Source of the DNA: JAVZGQ01 sp038998365
Lineage (GTDB): Archaea > Aenigmatarchaeota > Aenigmatarchaeia > CG10238-14 > SCSR01
Assembly: GCA_038998365.1 (NCBI GenBank)
Contig: JAVZHJ010000026.1
Coordinates: 1 to 9,922, forward strand
Length of the DNA stretch: 9,922 nucleotides
Direction: 5' to 3'
Shown here: positions 1 through 4,580 of the stretch, piece by piece
Layout: the number at the start of each line of letters is the position of its first letter
How positions within the stretch are numbered: the stretch's first letter is position 1
Notes under the pieces: model-generated
The model's database searches: none
Told to the model about the DNA's origin: nothing
The model's input: the letters and a program-made list of their open reading frames with translations, nothing else
Translations under genes and position numbers: made by a program

Positions 1-276
1 TTTGAGTTGTTCTTTGTTTTCAATTGCCGCTCAGAGAACAAATCGGTTTTCAAGAAAGGCATTCTAGACAACAAAAAACTTTTGGTAGCCATTTTGATCT
101 CTTTCTTGTTGCAGCTTCTTGCAGTTTATCATCCCTTCTTCCAGCAAATCTTCAAAACAGTTTCACTTGGGCCAAAAGAATTTTTTGTTGTTCTTGCGAT
201 GAGTTCTTTAGCTTTCTTGGTTTTGCCAGAAATTTTCATGAATCGAGACTTGAAATTCAGAAGAATTGAAAGTTAA
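1..276 (+). CDS. P-type cation-transporting ATPase, C-terminal fragment (5' part outside window)
   Basis: The frame is open from the first base and ends with TAA at 274-276, so only the last 91 residues are visible. The sequence begins FELFFVFNCRSEN and continues with a short Lys/Asn-rich loop. Two hydrophobic segments follow, at about residues 25-43 and 60-78. The pattern FEL-x-x-x-FNCRSE, then a loop ending in an N-K-K-L-type stretch, then two membrane helices is typical of the C-terminal domain of P-type (Ca2+/H+-like) ATPases, covering the end of M8 and M9-M10. The catalytic DKTG and ATP-binding regions would lie upstream of the window, so the ion transported cannot be read here. An internal TTG at 7 could be mistaken for a start, but the family motif already begins upstream of it. 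The family call rests on motif recognition only. Confidence 0.8.
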   Translation, partial: FELFFVFNCRSENKSVFKKGILDNKKLLVAILISFLLQLLAVYHPFFQQIFKTVSLGPKEFFVVLAMSSLAFLVLPEIFMNRDLKFRRIES

Positions 277-297
277 CATACTTAAGGAGTTACAAAT

Positions 298-306
298 CTT
301 TATACT
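298..306 (+). promoter_or_regulatory. TATA box for the 330-740 gene
   Basis: CTTTATACT contains TTTATA at 299-304. Its first T is 31 bases before the ATG at 330, which predicts transcription starting at or next to the start codon (leaderless mRNA). The preceding ATPase gene ends at 276, so this is an independent promoter. Confidence 0.6.
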
Positions 307-329
307 AGGCTTTATTTCAAGAGTTTTTC

Positions 330-740
330 ATGAAAATGAAAAATTTTTTGGTTGGAGCGATTGCAGTAGCTTTGCTAGCTTGTTCAGCTCAAGCTTTGAG
401 TGTAACTATAACAGAAGGTATGATATCGAGCCTTGAGCCACAAGAGTTTCTGGTAAACTTTGGAATGTTGACAGGGGCAATAAATTTCAAGCTTGGCAAT
501 TACACTTGGCCTGCTAGCGAGATTTGGCTTGTGCCTGTTGGAACCAATCCAAACCAATTCAAATCAAACAGCACTTACCTTGAAATTCCGGAAAACATAA
601 CATCCACGACATGCAAGACAAGCGTTTATTTTAACTCAACCTACGGCTTTGCTTTCAAGTCTTTGGCTCAAATCTTGCCGAATGGAACTTTTTGTATTCT
701 AGCTTACAACGGAACTTATGATGTTGTGGCTAAGTACTAG
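330..740 (+). CDS. Small secreted glycoprotein-like protein, unknown function
   Basis: 136 residues starting MKMKNFLVGAIAVALLACSAQA. This is a clear signal peptide with a basic start, a hydrophobic core and an AQA-type cleavage site near residue 22. LLAC at residues 15-18 also resembles a lipobox, so a lipoprotein is possible. The mature part is about 115 residues, looks beta-rich, has two cysteines, and contains six N-x-S/T sequons (NYT, NST, NIT, NST, NGT, NGT), a very high density for its size. There is no second membrane segment. The gene is followed within 8 bases by another small membrane or secreted protein, and the two probably share a transcript. No family was recognised. The likely location is outside the cytoplasmic membrane, N-glycosylated by an AglB-type enzyme (inference). 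Confidence 0.75.
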   Translation: MKMKNFLVGAIAVALLACSAQALSVTITEGMISSLEPQEFLVNFGMLTGAINFKLGNYTWPASEIWLVPVGTNPNQFKSNSTYLEIPENITSTTCKTSVYFNSTYGFAFKSLAQILPNGTFCILAYNGTYDVVAKY

Positions 741-748
741 TGATTGCT

Positions 749-952
749 ATGAAAACTTTGCTTGTGATTTTTCTTCTTCTTCTTTTTCTCTTAATTTTCA
801 TAATTTCAAAAAATTTGGAAATTTCTCAAACAGGTGAGTTTATAAAGTCAAATGAAAAAACAAATAGCACAAGTGATGTGAAATGGAAAATTATAGCTAG
901 AGTAGAGATTATGAATGGTAAAATAGTCAATGTGACAAGAAACATAAGTTAA
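749..952 (+). CDS. Small membrane-anchored or secreted protein, unknown
   Basis: 67 residues starting MKTLLVIFLLLLFLLIFIIS. This is a single strongly hydrophobic N-terminal segment, acting as an anchor or uncleaved signal, followed by about 47 polar residues. The outer part carries NST, NVT and a terminal NIS sequon, matching the sequon-rich neighbour upstream. I chose ATG at 749 over GTG at 740. The GTG overlaps the upstream stop codon, and GTGAT at 740-744 fits a ribosome-binding site (complementary to the 16S 3' end) four bases before the ATG. The 8-base gap to the previous stop suggests co-transcription and possibly a shared job at the surface. No family was recognised. It could also be a short secreted peptide. 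Its size makes the coding call only moderately certain. Confidence 0.55.
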   Translation: MKTLLVIFLLLLFLLIFIISKNLEISQTGEFIKSNEKTNSTSDVKWKIIARVEIMNGKIVNVTRNIS

Positions 953-959
953 TCAAAAT

Positions 960-970
960 TTTATTTAAAT
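960..970 (+). promoter_or_regulatory. TATA box for the arvABC operon
   Basis: TTTATTTAAAT sits in the gap between 952 and 999, with TTTAAA at 964-969. It is 35 bases before the ATG at 999, so the mRNA would begin only a few bases before the start codon. Confidence 0.5.
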
Positions 971-998
971 TTCAGAAAACAAATTATAAAAAGAGAAG

Positions 999-1625
999 AT
1001 GAGATTCAGGTTTTTGGATTGGATTTATAGAATTTTAGGGCTGAGAAGAAACTTAAAGATAGGACTTTACGGTGAGACTGGAGTGGGAAAAACAACTTTA
1101 GCCAATAGAATTTCTCTTGATTGGACTGGTGAAGAAGTTGGGAAAGTCACAGGAATACCCCATGAGACTAGAACGATACAAAAAAAAGAGAAAATAGAGA
1201 TAAAAGTCAACAAGAAGAAGATATTGCTAAGCATCTTGGATATGCCAGGTTTGTCAACAAAAGTTGACTATAGAAGCTTCTTGAAGTATGGGCTTTCAAA
1301 GAAAGAGGCAAGGGAAAGGGCAAGGGAAGCTACAGATGGTGTTATAGAAGCTATCAAGTGGCTAAGCAATGTCGATGCTGTTTTGGCAGTAATGGACGCA
1401 ACTCGCGATCCTTTAACTCAAGTTAACATCACTTTGCTTGGAAATTTGGAAGCAAGAAAGATTCCTGTGATAATTGTTGCGAACAAGATTGATAAGAAAG
1501 GAGCTAAGCCCCATTTGATAAGAGAAGCTTTTCCAACTTATCCTGTTGTTGAAATATCAGCTCTTAAAGGCAAAAACATGGATTCTCTTTATGAAGCTAT
1601 AGCAAAATATGCGAGGGGAGGGTGA
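999..1625 (+). CDS. arvA: Era-like small GTPase (ArvA family, vesicle-associated)
   Basis: 208 residues with a complete set of GTPase motifs. G1 is GETGVGKT at 25-32, the G2 region is GIPHETRT at 52-59, G3 is DMPG at 81-84, G4 is NKID at 162-165 and G5 is SAL at 187-189. An amphipathic, Trp- and Arg-containing N-terminus (residues 1-17) precedes the G domain and could touch the membrane (inference). It is the first gene of a trio with a DUF2073 protein and a zinc-ribbon protein, in the order of the euryarchaeal OapABC/ArvABC cluster. In Haloferax the GTPase of this cluster, ArvA, drives extracellular vesicle formation. The cluster was earlier called origin-associated because it often lies near cdc6 and the replication origin. 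The stop codon overlaps the ATG of the next gene by one base, implying translational coupling. The family assignment is strong from motifs and context; the vesicle role is transferred from Haloferax. Confidence 0.88.
   Translation: MRFRFLDWIYRILGLRRNLKIGLYGETGVGKTTLANRISLDWTGEEVGKVTGIPHETRTIQKKEKIEIKVNKKKILLSILDMPGLSTKVDYRSFLKYGLSKKEARERAREATDGVIEAIKWLSNVDAVLAVMDATRDPLTQVNITLLGNLEARKIPVIIVANKIDKKGAKPHLIREAFPTYPVVEISALKGKNMDSLYEAIAKYARGG
1613..1622 (+). promoter_or_regulatory. Shine-Dalgarno site for arvB
   Basis: GAGGGGAGGG lies inside the last codons of arvA and ends two bases before ATG 1625. GAGGGG gives a six-base spacing. It supports ATG 1625, in the TGATG overlap, over the in-frame GTG at 1622. 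Confidence 0.6.
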
Positions 1626-2038
1626 TGAAGTTAAAATTTGATTTTGTTTCTTCAGCTGTTTTGGAATCTAAACCAAGAGACAAAAGAATAAACTTCATCT
1701 TGAACAAAGTCAAAGACGGAACAATTTTGGTTACAGATGGGGTTATGAGTCCAGAAGAAGAAATGGAACTGATAAAAGAGACGATGAGGAGAGTTGATGA
1801 TGGTTTTCCAGGAATAGAAGTTGCAAGCTTGAAGAAGCCAGTAAGCGGAATAGCGAAGTGGATTGAAAAATTTTCTGAGCAAAAGGACAAAGTGAAAATT
1901 TTCTTTGCAAGTTTAGCTGGAGAGAAAAAAGTTTCCACAGGCTTGAAAACTGGATTGACTTTAATAGGGCCTGCAAAATACATAAGGCAAGTGAAGAAAA
2001 ATCCGAATTCTTTCTCAGTTTTGACAGAGGTTAAATGA
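1625..2038 (+). CDS. arvB: ArvB/OapB family protein (DUF2073)
   Basis: 137 residues, about the usual size for the family. Recognisable conserved blocks are VTDGVMSPEEEMELIKETM at 36-54, FPGIE at 61-65 and GLTLIGP at 110-116, which together are characteristic of DUF2073 proteins encoded next to the Era-like GTPase. There is no signal peptide or membrane segment, so it is cytoplasmic. The start codon overlaps the arvA stop (TGATG), and arvC begins one base after its own stop, so the three proteins are almost certainly made together. Its molecular role is not established from the sequence. The context suggests that it works with the GTPase, as partner or regulator, in vesicle formation or another membrane or replication-linked process (inference). 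The acidic N-terminal half and basic C-terminal third give a mixed-charge protein. Confidence 0.85.
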   Translation: MKLKFDFVSSAVLESKPRDKRINFILNKVKDGTILVTDGVMSPEEEMELIKETMRRVDDGFPGIEVASLKKPVSGIAKWIEKFSEQKDKVKIFFASLAGEKKVSTGLKTGLTLIGPAKYIRQVKKNPNSFSVLTEVK

Positions 2039-2039
2039 T

Positions 2040-2456
2040 ATGCACAAGTGCGTGAGATGTGGAGCAACTTATCAAGATGATGACTCTTCCATACTGAGAG
2101 GATGCACAAACTGTGGGTCAATTTTTTTCCTCTTTTTGAGAGACCAACAAGATGTGATTCAAGCCAGAGAGATAGAAAAAGAGCTTGAAGCAAAAGACAC
2201 GACTCTTGAAAAAGAGATTGCTAAGAAGATTGAAGAGAAGAAGGAAGAGTTGGAAGTTGCTGTCGAGAAGAGCGAGAAAAAAGCTAAGAAGGAGAGGAAG
2301 ATTGAATTTGGAATAGAGACTGTGAGAATACCAAGAGAAGGAGTTTATGAAATAAATCTTGATGCTTTGATGCAGAAGAAGCCTTTGATAATTTTGGAAA
2401 AAGGGAAAGTTTATTTCATTCACTTACCTTCTGTTTTTGAGAGCAGGGAAGAATAA
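2040..2456 (+). CDS. arvC: ArvC/OapC zinc-ribbon protein with coiled coil
   Basis: 138 residues in three parts. An N-terminal zinc ribbon has Cys4-x2-Cys7 and Cys22-x2-Cys25, all four ligands present. A highly charged Glu/Lys helix runs from about 41 to 88, probably a coiled coil. A small C-terminal beta-rich domain includes GVYEINLDAL (101-110) and HLPSVF (128-133). The zinc ribbon followed by a Lys/Glu helix and a G-x-Y-x-I-x-L...LPS ending matches OapC/ArvC proteins. The ATG lies one base after the arvB stop, completing the arvABC operon. It is probably cytoplasmic. The family call comes from architecture and position; the biochemical function of the family is not visible here. No T-run terminator follows directly. 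The next + strand element is the candidate structured RNA, which appears to have its own promoter. Confidence 0.83.
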   Translation: MHKCVRCGATYQDDDSSILRGCTNCGSIFFLFLRDQQDVIQAREIEKELEAKDTTLEKEIAKKIEEKKEELEVAVEKSEKKAKKERKIEFGIETVRIPREGVYEINLDALMQKKPLIILEKGKVYFIHLPSVFESREE

Positions 2457-2462
2457 TAGAAA

Positions 2463-2473
2463 AAGATTTAAGC
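2463..2473 (+). promoter_or_regulatory. Possible TATA box for the candidate ncRNA
   Basis: AAGATTTAAGC with TTTAAG at 2467-2472, preceded by an A-rich stretch that could serve as BRE. By the spacing seen elsewhere in the window it would start a transcript near 2493-2499, just before the first stem of the RNA. AATAAAATATAG at 2484-2495 is an alternative TATA, giving a start near 2515. Confidence 0.35.
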
Positions 2474-2682
2474 AAGCAATACCAATAAAATATAGAAGGA
2501 CATGCAATCCCTACCTTTGTGGTTGCACTGTATGCCATCTGTAGCTAGGCTTTTTATTATTGGCTACACCACAAAGGGTTAATTTGGGATGATTCCTTTC
2601 TCATTCTCAAAGGATGACCAGAAAATTGCTCTCATCTTCTGAATTTGTCTGGCCAATGAGAAAGGACGAGACTAACCCCTAA

Positions 2683-2733
2683 GAGGTTTCTGAAGATCGA
2701 CACCGGTTTTAAGGTCTCCTGTCCCTCAAAATT
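2683..2733 (+). repeat. Tandem stem-loop unit A
   Basis: Stem 2683-2689 with 2712-2718 (7 bp, three of them G-U) encloses a 22-nt loop containing ATCGACACCGGT (2696-2707). It is followed by CTGTCCCTCAAAATT (2719-2733). The same loop core and trailing block recur in unit B with a stem of different sequence. Confidence 0.6.
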
Positions 2734-2744
2734 GAGAATGAATC

Positions 2745-2799
2745 GGAGAATTAAAAATCGACACCGGTATGTAAACTAATTCTTCTGTTCCTCAAAATT
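2745..2799 (+). repeat. Tandem stem-loop unit B
   Basis: Stem 2745-2753 with 2777-2785 (9 bp, one G-U) encloses a 23-nt loop containing ATCGACACCGGT (2757-2768), identical to unit A and 61 bases downstream of it. CTGTTCCTCAAAATT (2785-2799) follows and matches unit A at 14 of 15 positions. The stem sequence differs from unit A while pairing is kept. Confidence 0.65.
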
Positions 2800-2820
2800 T
2801 CTTGTTGGCCAAATTTTGTT
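2793..2820 (+). terminator. Last hairpin of the candidate ncRNA, possible 3' end
   Basis: CAAAATTT (2793-2800) pairs perfectly with AAATTTTG (2811-2818) around a 10-nt loop and is followed by TT and AT-rich sequence. It could mark the RNA 3' end, but there is no strong T-run on the + strand, so the termination role is tentative. Confidence 0.3.
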
Positions 2821-2879
2821 AAAAATTTAAATTGAGAAAGGATGGGAGAAAGAGTTGAAGTATGTGGGAGAATAAATAG

Positions 2880-3239
2880 TTAAATCAATCCTTTAGCTCT
2901 GTCTTCTCTCACTTGCTCTTCAAGCTCGGGCTTAATTTTTATCAGACCTTCAAACAGCTTTTCATAATAATCTTCAGAAATAAGACCATCATCTTTCAAT
3001 TGCTTCAACAAGATGTAAGCATCCATTGTTAATTCATCTTCTTTCTTCATTCCTTCAGGCCTGCAACTTTCTTTTTTCAAATTTTGTCTTTTGCAAGCTT
3101 CGCATAAAATTCTAGCGACAACATTGTAAATTTCAGCAACAACAATCTGCTCAGGATAGGGAATTTTTTGAACTTTCGCGATTTCTTCTTTCATTTTTTC
3201 AATCATTTCTCTTACAGCTTTCAAAGCGCAATCTTCCAT
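2880..3239 (-). CDS. Unknown small helical protein with CxxC...C motif
   Basis: 119 residues beginning MEDCALKAVREMIEKMKEEI. The frame stays open upstream to 3326, but that extension would run into the divergent gene and encodes a basic, unlikely N-terminus. ATG 3239 fits a TATA-like element about 26-34 bases upstream. The protein looks almost entirely alpha-helical and charged. Cys46-x2-Cys49-x9-Cys59 lies mid-protein and might bind metal with Cys4, although the set is not a recognised zinc motif. The C-terminal half has short helices (DGLISEDYYEKLFEGL) and ends in charged residues. There is no signal peptide or membrane helix, so it is cytoplasmic. It is transcribed divergently from 3298-3828 through a shared promoter region and converges on the candidate ncRNA. 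On the minus strand, T-rich sequence around 2821-2830 could end its transcript. No family was recognised. Confidence 0.65.
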   Translation of the reverse strand: MEDCALKAVREMIEKMKEEIAKVQKIPYPEQIVVAEIYNVVARILCEACKRQNLKKESCRPEGMKKEDELTMDAYILLKQLKDDGLISEDYYEKLFEGLIKIKPELEEQVREDRAKGLI

Positions 3240-3257
3240 GATTAATTTTTGATTTTT

Positions 3258-3276
3258 GGTAAATAGGTTTTTATCT
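3258..3276. promoter_or_regulatory. Overlapping divergent promoters
   Basis: On the + strand GTTTTTATC (3267-3275) lies 28-30 bases before GTG 3298. On the minus strand CTATTTACC (complement of 3258-3266) lies about 26 bases before ATG 3239, and the AT core shared with the + TATA lies about 34 bases before it. The two TATA elements abut or overlap in a 59-base interval, so the two genes may compete for or share TBP binding. Confidence 0.5.
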
Positions 3277-3297
3277 TTTCTCTTTCTATTAGAGATT

Positions 3298-3828
3298 GTG
3301 CAAGAATTAAGGCCAAATTTAGGCAATTTAAGACTGTATGAAATAGTTTGTGTTGTTTGGATAGCCGAGGCTATTTATGGTGAGTTGAATCCTCAAATTT
3401 TTGAAAAAATATTGTATGGGAATTTTGATCCAAGCAAAGAAGATTATTTGAAATTAAGAAGCTTTTTGGAATCGAAGAGACCATCTGAGCTTACAAAAAA
3501 ATTTGAAGATTTAGGTCAATATGCTTCAAAATTCACCATTAAAGACTGCTATCGCTTCTTTGTTTCTCCAAGCGATTTTCACAAAATAGCTTTGAAAACA
3601 ATTCATGATAAAGTGGAAGTGAATTTAAATATAATCAAAGAAGCCCTGGAATCACAAGGATACAAATTTTGGAGATTTGCTTGGTTGCGTATATTAAATC
3701 TTTTGAAGATGGGGGAGCTCTACAAAAAAGCTGGTGAAAGAAGCTACCATCTTAAAGCATATCCAGAAAAAATGGAAATCTTCTGGCCTTTTTTAGCTGA
3801 TGAAAATTATGTTCTTCCAAAAAAGTAA
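3298..3828 (+). CDS. Unknown cytoplasmic protein
   Basis: 176 residues if started at GTG 3298 (MQELRPNLGNLRLYEIVCVV). The frame extends upstream to TTG 3256, but that extension spans the predicted TATA box. GTG 3298 sits at leaderless distance (28-30 bases) from it, so I prefer the shorter form. The protein is mixed alpha-helical with many aromatic and charged residues and no signal peptide. A hydrophobic stretch near the start (YEIVCVVWIAEAIYG) may be a buried helix rather than a membrane segment. The C-terminal part, with EALESQGYKFWRFAWLRIL and a basic SYHLKAYPEKM tail, could be a helix-turn-helix-like fold, but I cannot show this. It is divergent from 2880-3239, and the two may form a functional pair (inference). 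No family was recognised. Confidence 0.65.
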   Translation: MQELRPNLGNLRLYEIVCVVWIAEAIYGELNPQIFEKILYGNFDPSKEDYLKLRSFLESKRPSELTKKFEDLGQYASKFTIKDCYRFFVSPSDFHKIALKTIHDKVEVNLNIIKEALESQGYKFWRFAWLRILNLLKMGELYKKAGERSYHLKAYPEKMEIFWPFLADENYVLPKK

Positions 3829-3832
3829 CCAA

Positions 3833-3840
3833 TTTATAAT
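3833..3840 (+). promoter_or_regulatory. TATA box for the 3869-4117 gene
   Basis: TTTATAAT, 36 bases before ATG 3869 and just after the upstream stop at 3828. It predicts a leader of only a few bases. Confidence 0.5.
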
Positions 3841-3868
3841 ACCATTTCGATAATTTTCATAAGAGAAG

Positions 3869-4117
3869 ATGCTTAAAGAAGAAAATAAAATCGTCAAAGA
3901 CATAATAACTGGTAATGCTGTTCCGAAAAGCATGAGCTTGATTGAGCTTGAAAAGAATTACGCTTTGCTTGCTGAGATGTTTGCTCGTTTGCTTGACAGA
4001 ATCAAAACAATAGAAGACGAGCTAGATAAACTTGAAGAAAAAGTTGCTTTGCTCATGATGGAAAGGGAAAGCAAGAAAAATAACAGCAAGAAAAACAACA
4101 ATAAAGAAACTTTTTAA
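3869..4117 (+). CDS. Small coiled-coil protein with Lys/Asn tail, unknown
   Basis: 82 residues. From about 24 to 70 the sequence is a regular charged helix (LIELEKNYALLAEMFARLLD, then a Leu/Glu/Lys-rich stretch with leucines and isoleucines at heptad spacing), consistent with a coiled coil that dimerises. The last 14 residues are nearly all Lys, Asn and Ser, a basic disordered tail that could bind nucleic acid. There is no signal peptide. It has its own TATA box upstream and a cluster of T-runs immediately after the stop, so it is probably a monocistronic unit. No family was recognised. Low-complexity composition makes remote homology hard to judge by eye. Confidence 0.6.
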   Translation: MLKEENKIVKDIITGNAVPKSMSLIELEKNYALLAEMFARLLDRIKTIEDELDKLEEKVALLMMERESKKNNSKKNNNKETF

Positions 4118-4131
4118 AGTTTTTGATTTTT
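4111..4131 (+). terminator. U-rich terminator cluster
   Basis: Three runs of five T (4111-4115, 4120-4124, 4127-4131) overlap and follow the stop codon at 4115-4117. Archaeal RNA polymerase terminates at such T-runs without a hairpin. Confidence 0.6.
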
Positions 4132-4158
4132 CCAATCTGCTCCTACCAAATAGTAAAG

Positions 4159-4166
4159 TTTAAATC
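4159..4166 (+). promoter_or_regulatory. TATA box for the winged-helix gene
   Basis: TTTAAATC, part of a 13-base TTAAATCTTTTAA block at 4160-4172 that recurs before the gene at 4606. The block begins exactly 32 bases before ATG 4192, the same distance as at 4606, implying a leaderless start. Confidence 0.65.
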
Positions 4167-4171
4167 TTTTA

Positions 4172-4187
4172 ATTACTCTTAAGTAAT
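4172..4187 (+). promoter_or_regulatory. Candidate operator (inverted repeat)
   Basis: ATTACT-CTTA-AGTAAT is a perfect 6-bp inverted repeat between the TATA box and the start codon of a winged-helix regulator. A dimeric repressor bound here would block RNA polymerase, so autoregulation is the simplest reading (inference). Confidence 0.5.
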
Positions 4188-4191
4188 CACC

Positions 4192-4497
4192 ATGAACAAC
4201 ATAAACATATTCGAAATCAGTGAAGTCTTGGCATCTGCAAAGAGAACTCTGCTACTTTTCTTGCTGAACAGCCAGCCGATGAGCTACACGCAGATAGAAA
4301 AAGGATTCAAGAAGAATGAAATTAAAATAGGGAGTAGCGAGATTTATAAGCATTTGGATATATTGCTAAAGCATCGATACATAGCAAAGCGTGGCAAGAT
4401 GTATGTGGTAACGCTTAAAGGAAAGAAGCTTGTCGAAAGCCTAAGCTCGATAGAAAACGTGCCACCAACAATTCCAAAAATTGAAATAGTTTTTTGA
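4192..4497 (+). CDS. Small winged-helix DNA-binding regulator
   Basis: 101 residues. After a first helix (7-26, FEISEVLASAKRTLLLFLLN) comes MSYTQIEKGF (30-39), then a likely recognition helix, SSEIYKHLDILLKHRYIAK (48-66), and a wing RGKMYVVTLKGKKLVE (67-82). This order, with an SxxIYKHLxxLxxxxYI recognition helix and a GKxYxxTxKG wing, is that of ArsR/MarR-like archaeal regulators. The last 20 residues (proline-containing, ending PKIEIVF) may dimerise or add a strand. There is no effector domain and no metal-binding Cys set, so the signal is unknown. The gene has a leaderless-type promoter with an inverted repeat placed to act as an operator. A half-site ATTACT also occurs at 4593-4598, in the promoter of the next surface-protein gene. 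It may therefore control that gene too (inference). Confidence 0.8.
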   Translation: MNNINIFEISEVLASAKRTLLLFLLNSQPMSYTQIEKGFKKNEIKIGSSEIYKHLDILLKHRYIAKRGKMYVVTLKGKKLVESLSSIENVPPTIPKIEIVF

Positions 4498-4523
4498 GAG
4501 ATAATTATTTAAATCTTTTCTCA

Positions 4524-4530
4524 TTTTTTT
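4524..4530 (+). terminator. T7 terminator after the winged-helix gene
   Basis: Seven consecutive T, 27 bases after the stop codon at 4497 and directly before the CTATTCAATAG palindrome. Confidence 0.5.
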
Positions 4531-4541
4531 CTATTCAATAG
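4531..4541. promoter_or_regulatory. Shared upstream palindrome, copy 1
   Basis: CTATTCAATAG, flanked by T7 on the left and GAGAAAAAA on the right. It lies 65 bases before the start of the 4606 gene. The same core occurs at 5601-5611 and 8908-8918, each upstream of a surface-protein gene. Confidence 0.45.
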
Positions 4542-4572
4542 AGAAAAAACTGCTATAGCTCATCCATATACT

Positions 4573-4580
4573 CTTAAATC
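4573..4580 (+). promoter_or_regulatory. TATA box for the 4606-5595 gene
   Basis: CTTAAATC is part of TTAAATCTTTTAA (4574-4586), identical over 13 bases to the 4160-4172 block. It begins exactly 32 bases before ATG 4606, indicating a leaderless transcript. Confidence 0.6.

Larger units (their letters stand above)
2494..2820 (+). ncRNA. Candidate structured noncoding RNA downstream of arvABC
   Basis: A stretch of about 330 bases with no convincing ORF but dense, nested complementarity. Stem 1 is perfect over 10 bp (2514-2523 with 2568-2577), with an inner stem 2541-2545/2563-2567 that extends by A-T and wobble pairs. 2576-2581 can pair with 2673-2678 to enclose the next domain. Stem 3 is perfect over 11 bp (2595-2605 with 2655-2665). 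Inside it lies a hairpin of CCAGA/TCTGG (2618-2622/2648-2652) plus AAATT/AATTT (2623-2627/2642-2646) with one bulged G and a 14-nt loop. Two tandem stem-loops with a shared loop sequence follow (2683-2799), then a last 8-bp hairpin (2793-2800/2811-2818). I found no SRP RNA helix-8 GGAAGCAG-type motif and no RNase P core motifs on either strand. The ends are approximate. Alternatives are a replication-origin region or a 3' extension of the arvABC mRNA. The strand choice rests on the upstream TATA and on G-U pairs in several stems. Confidence 0.55.

Noticed and set aside
1597..2193. Long minus-strand open frame opposite arvB and arvC
   Set aside because: It is antisense to two well-recognised genes and its translation looks like a shadow with no family features.
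2502..2582. Small ORF of 26 codons starting ATG 2502
   Set aside because: It overlaps the perfect stem, has no ribosome-binding site and no recognisable product.
2690..2696. CTGAAGA matches the hammerhead ribozyme CUGANGA core
   Set aside because: There is no suitably placed GAAA and third stem, and the second tandem unit lacks the motif, so it is probably chance.
2683..2799. CRISPR-like array
   Set aside because: Only two copies, the conserved 12-mer is too short, and the repeats lie in predicted stem-loops with no cas genes nearby.
2494..2820. SRP RNA or RNase P RNA
   Set aside because: No GGAAGCAG-type helix 8 motif, and no conserved P4 or ACAGAAA-type core on either strand. A very divergent version cannot be fully excluded by eye.
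2842..2883. 13-codon ORF (MGERVEVCGRINS) with a purine-rich sequence before it
   Set aside because: Too short to support, and it runs into the end of the minus-strand gene.
3256..3297. TTG 3256 as start of the + strand gene
   Set aside because: The segment contains the predicted TATA box. GTG 3298 lies at leaderless distance from it.
3240..3326. Upstream extension of the minus-strand gene to 3326
   Set aside because: It would cross the divergent promoter and the start of the + strand gene, and the added residues look non-coding. ATG 3239 is better placed.
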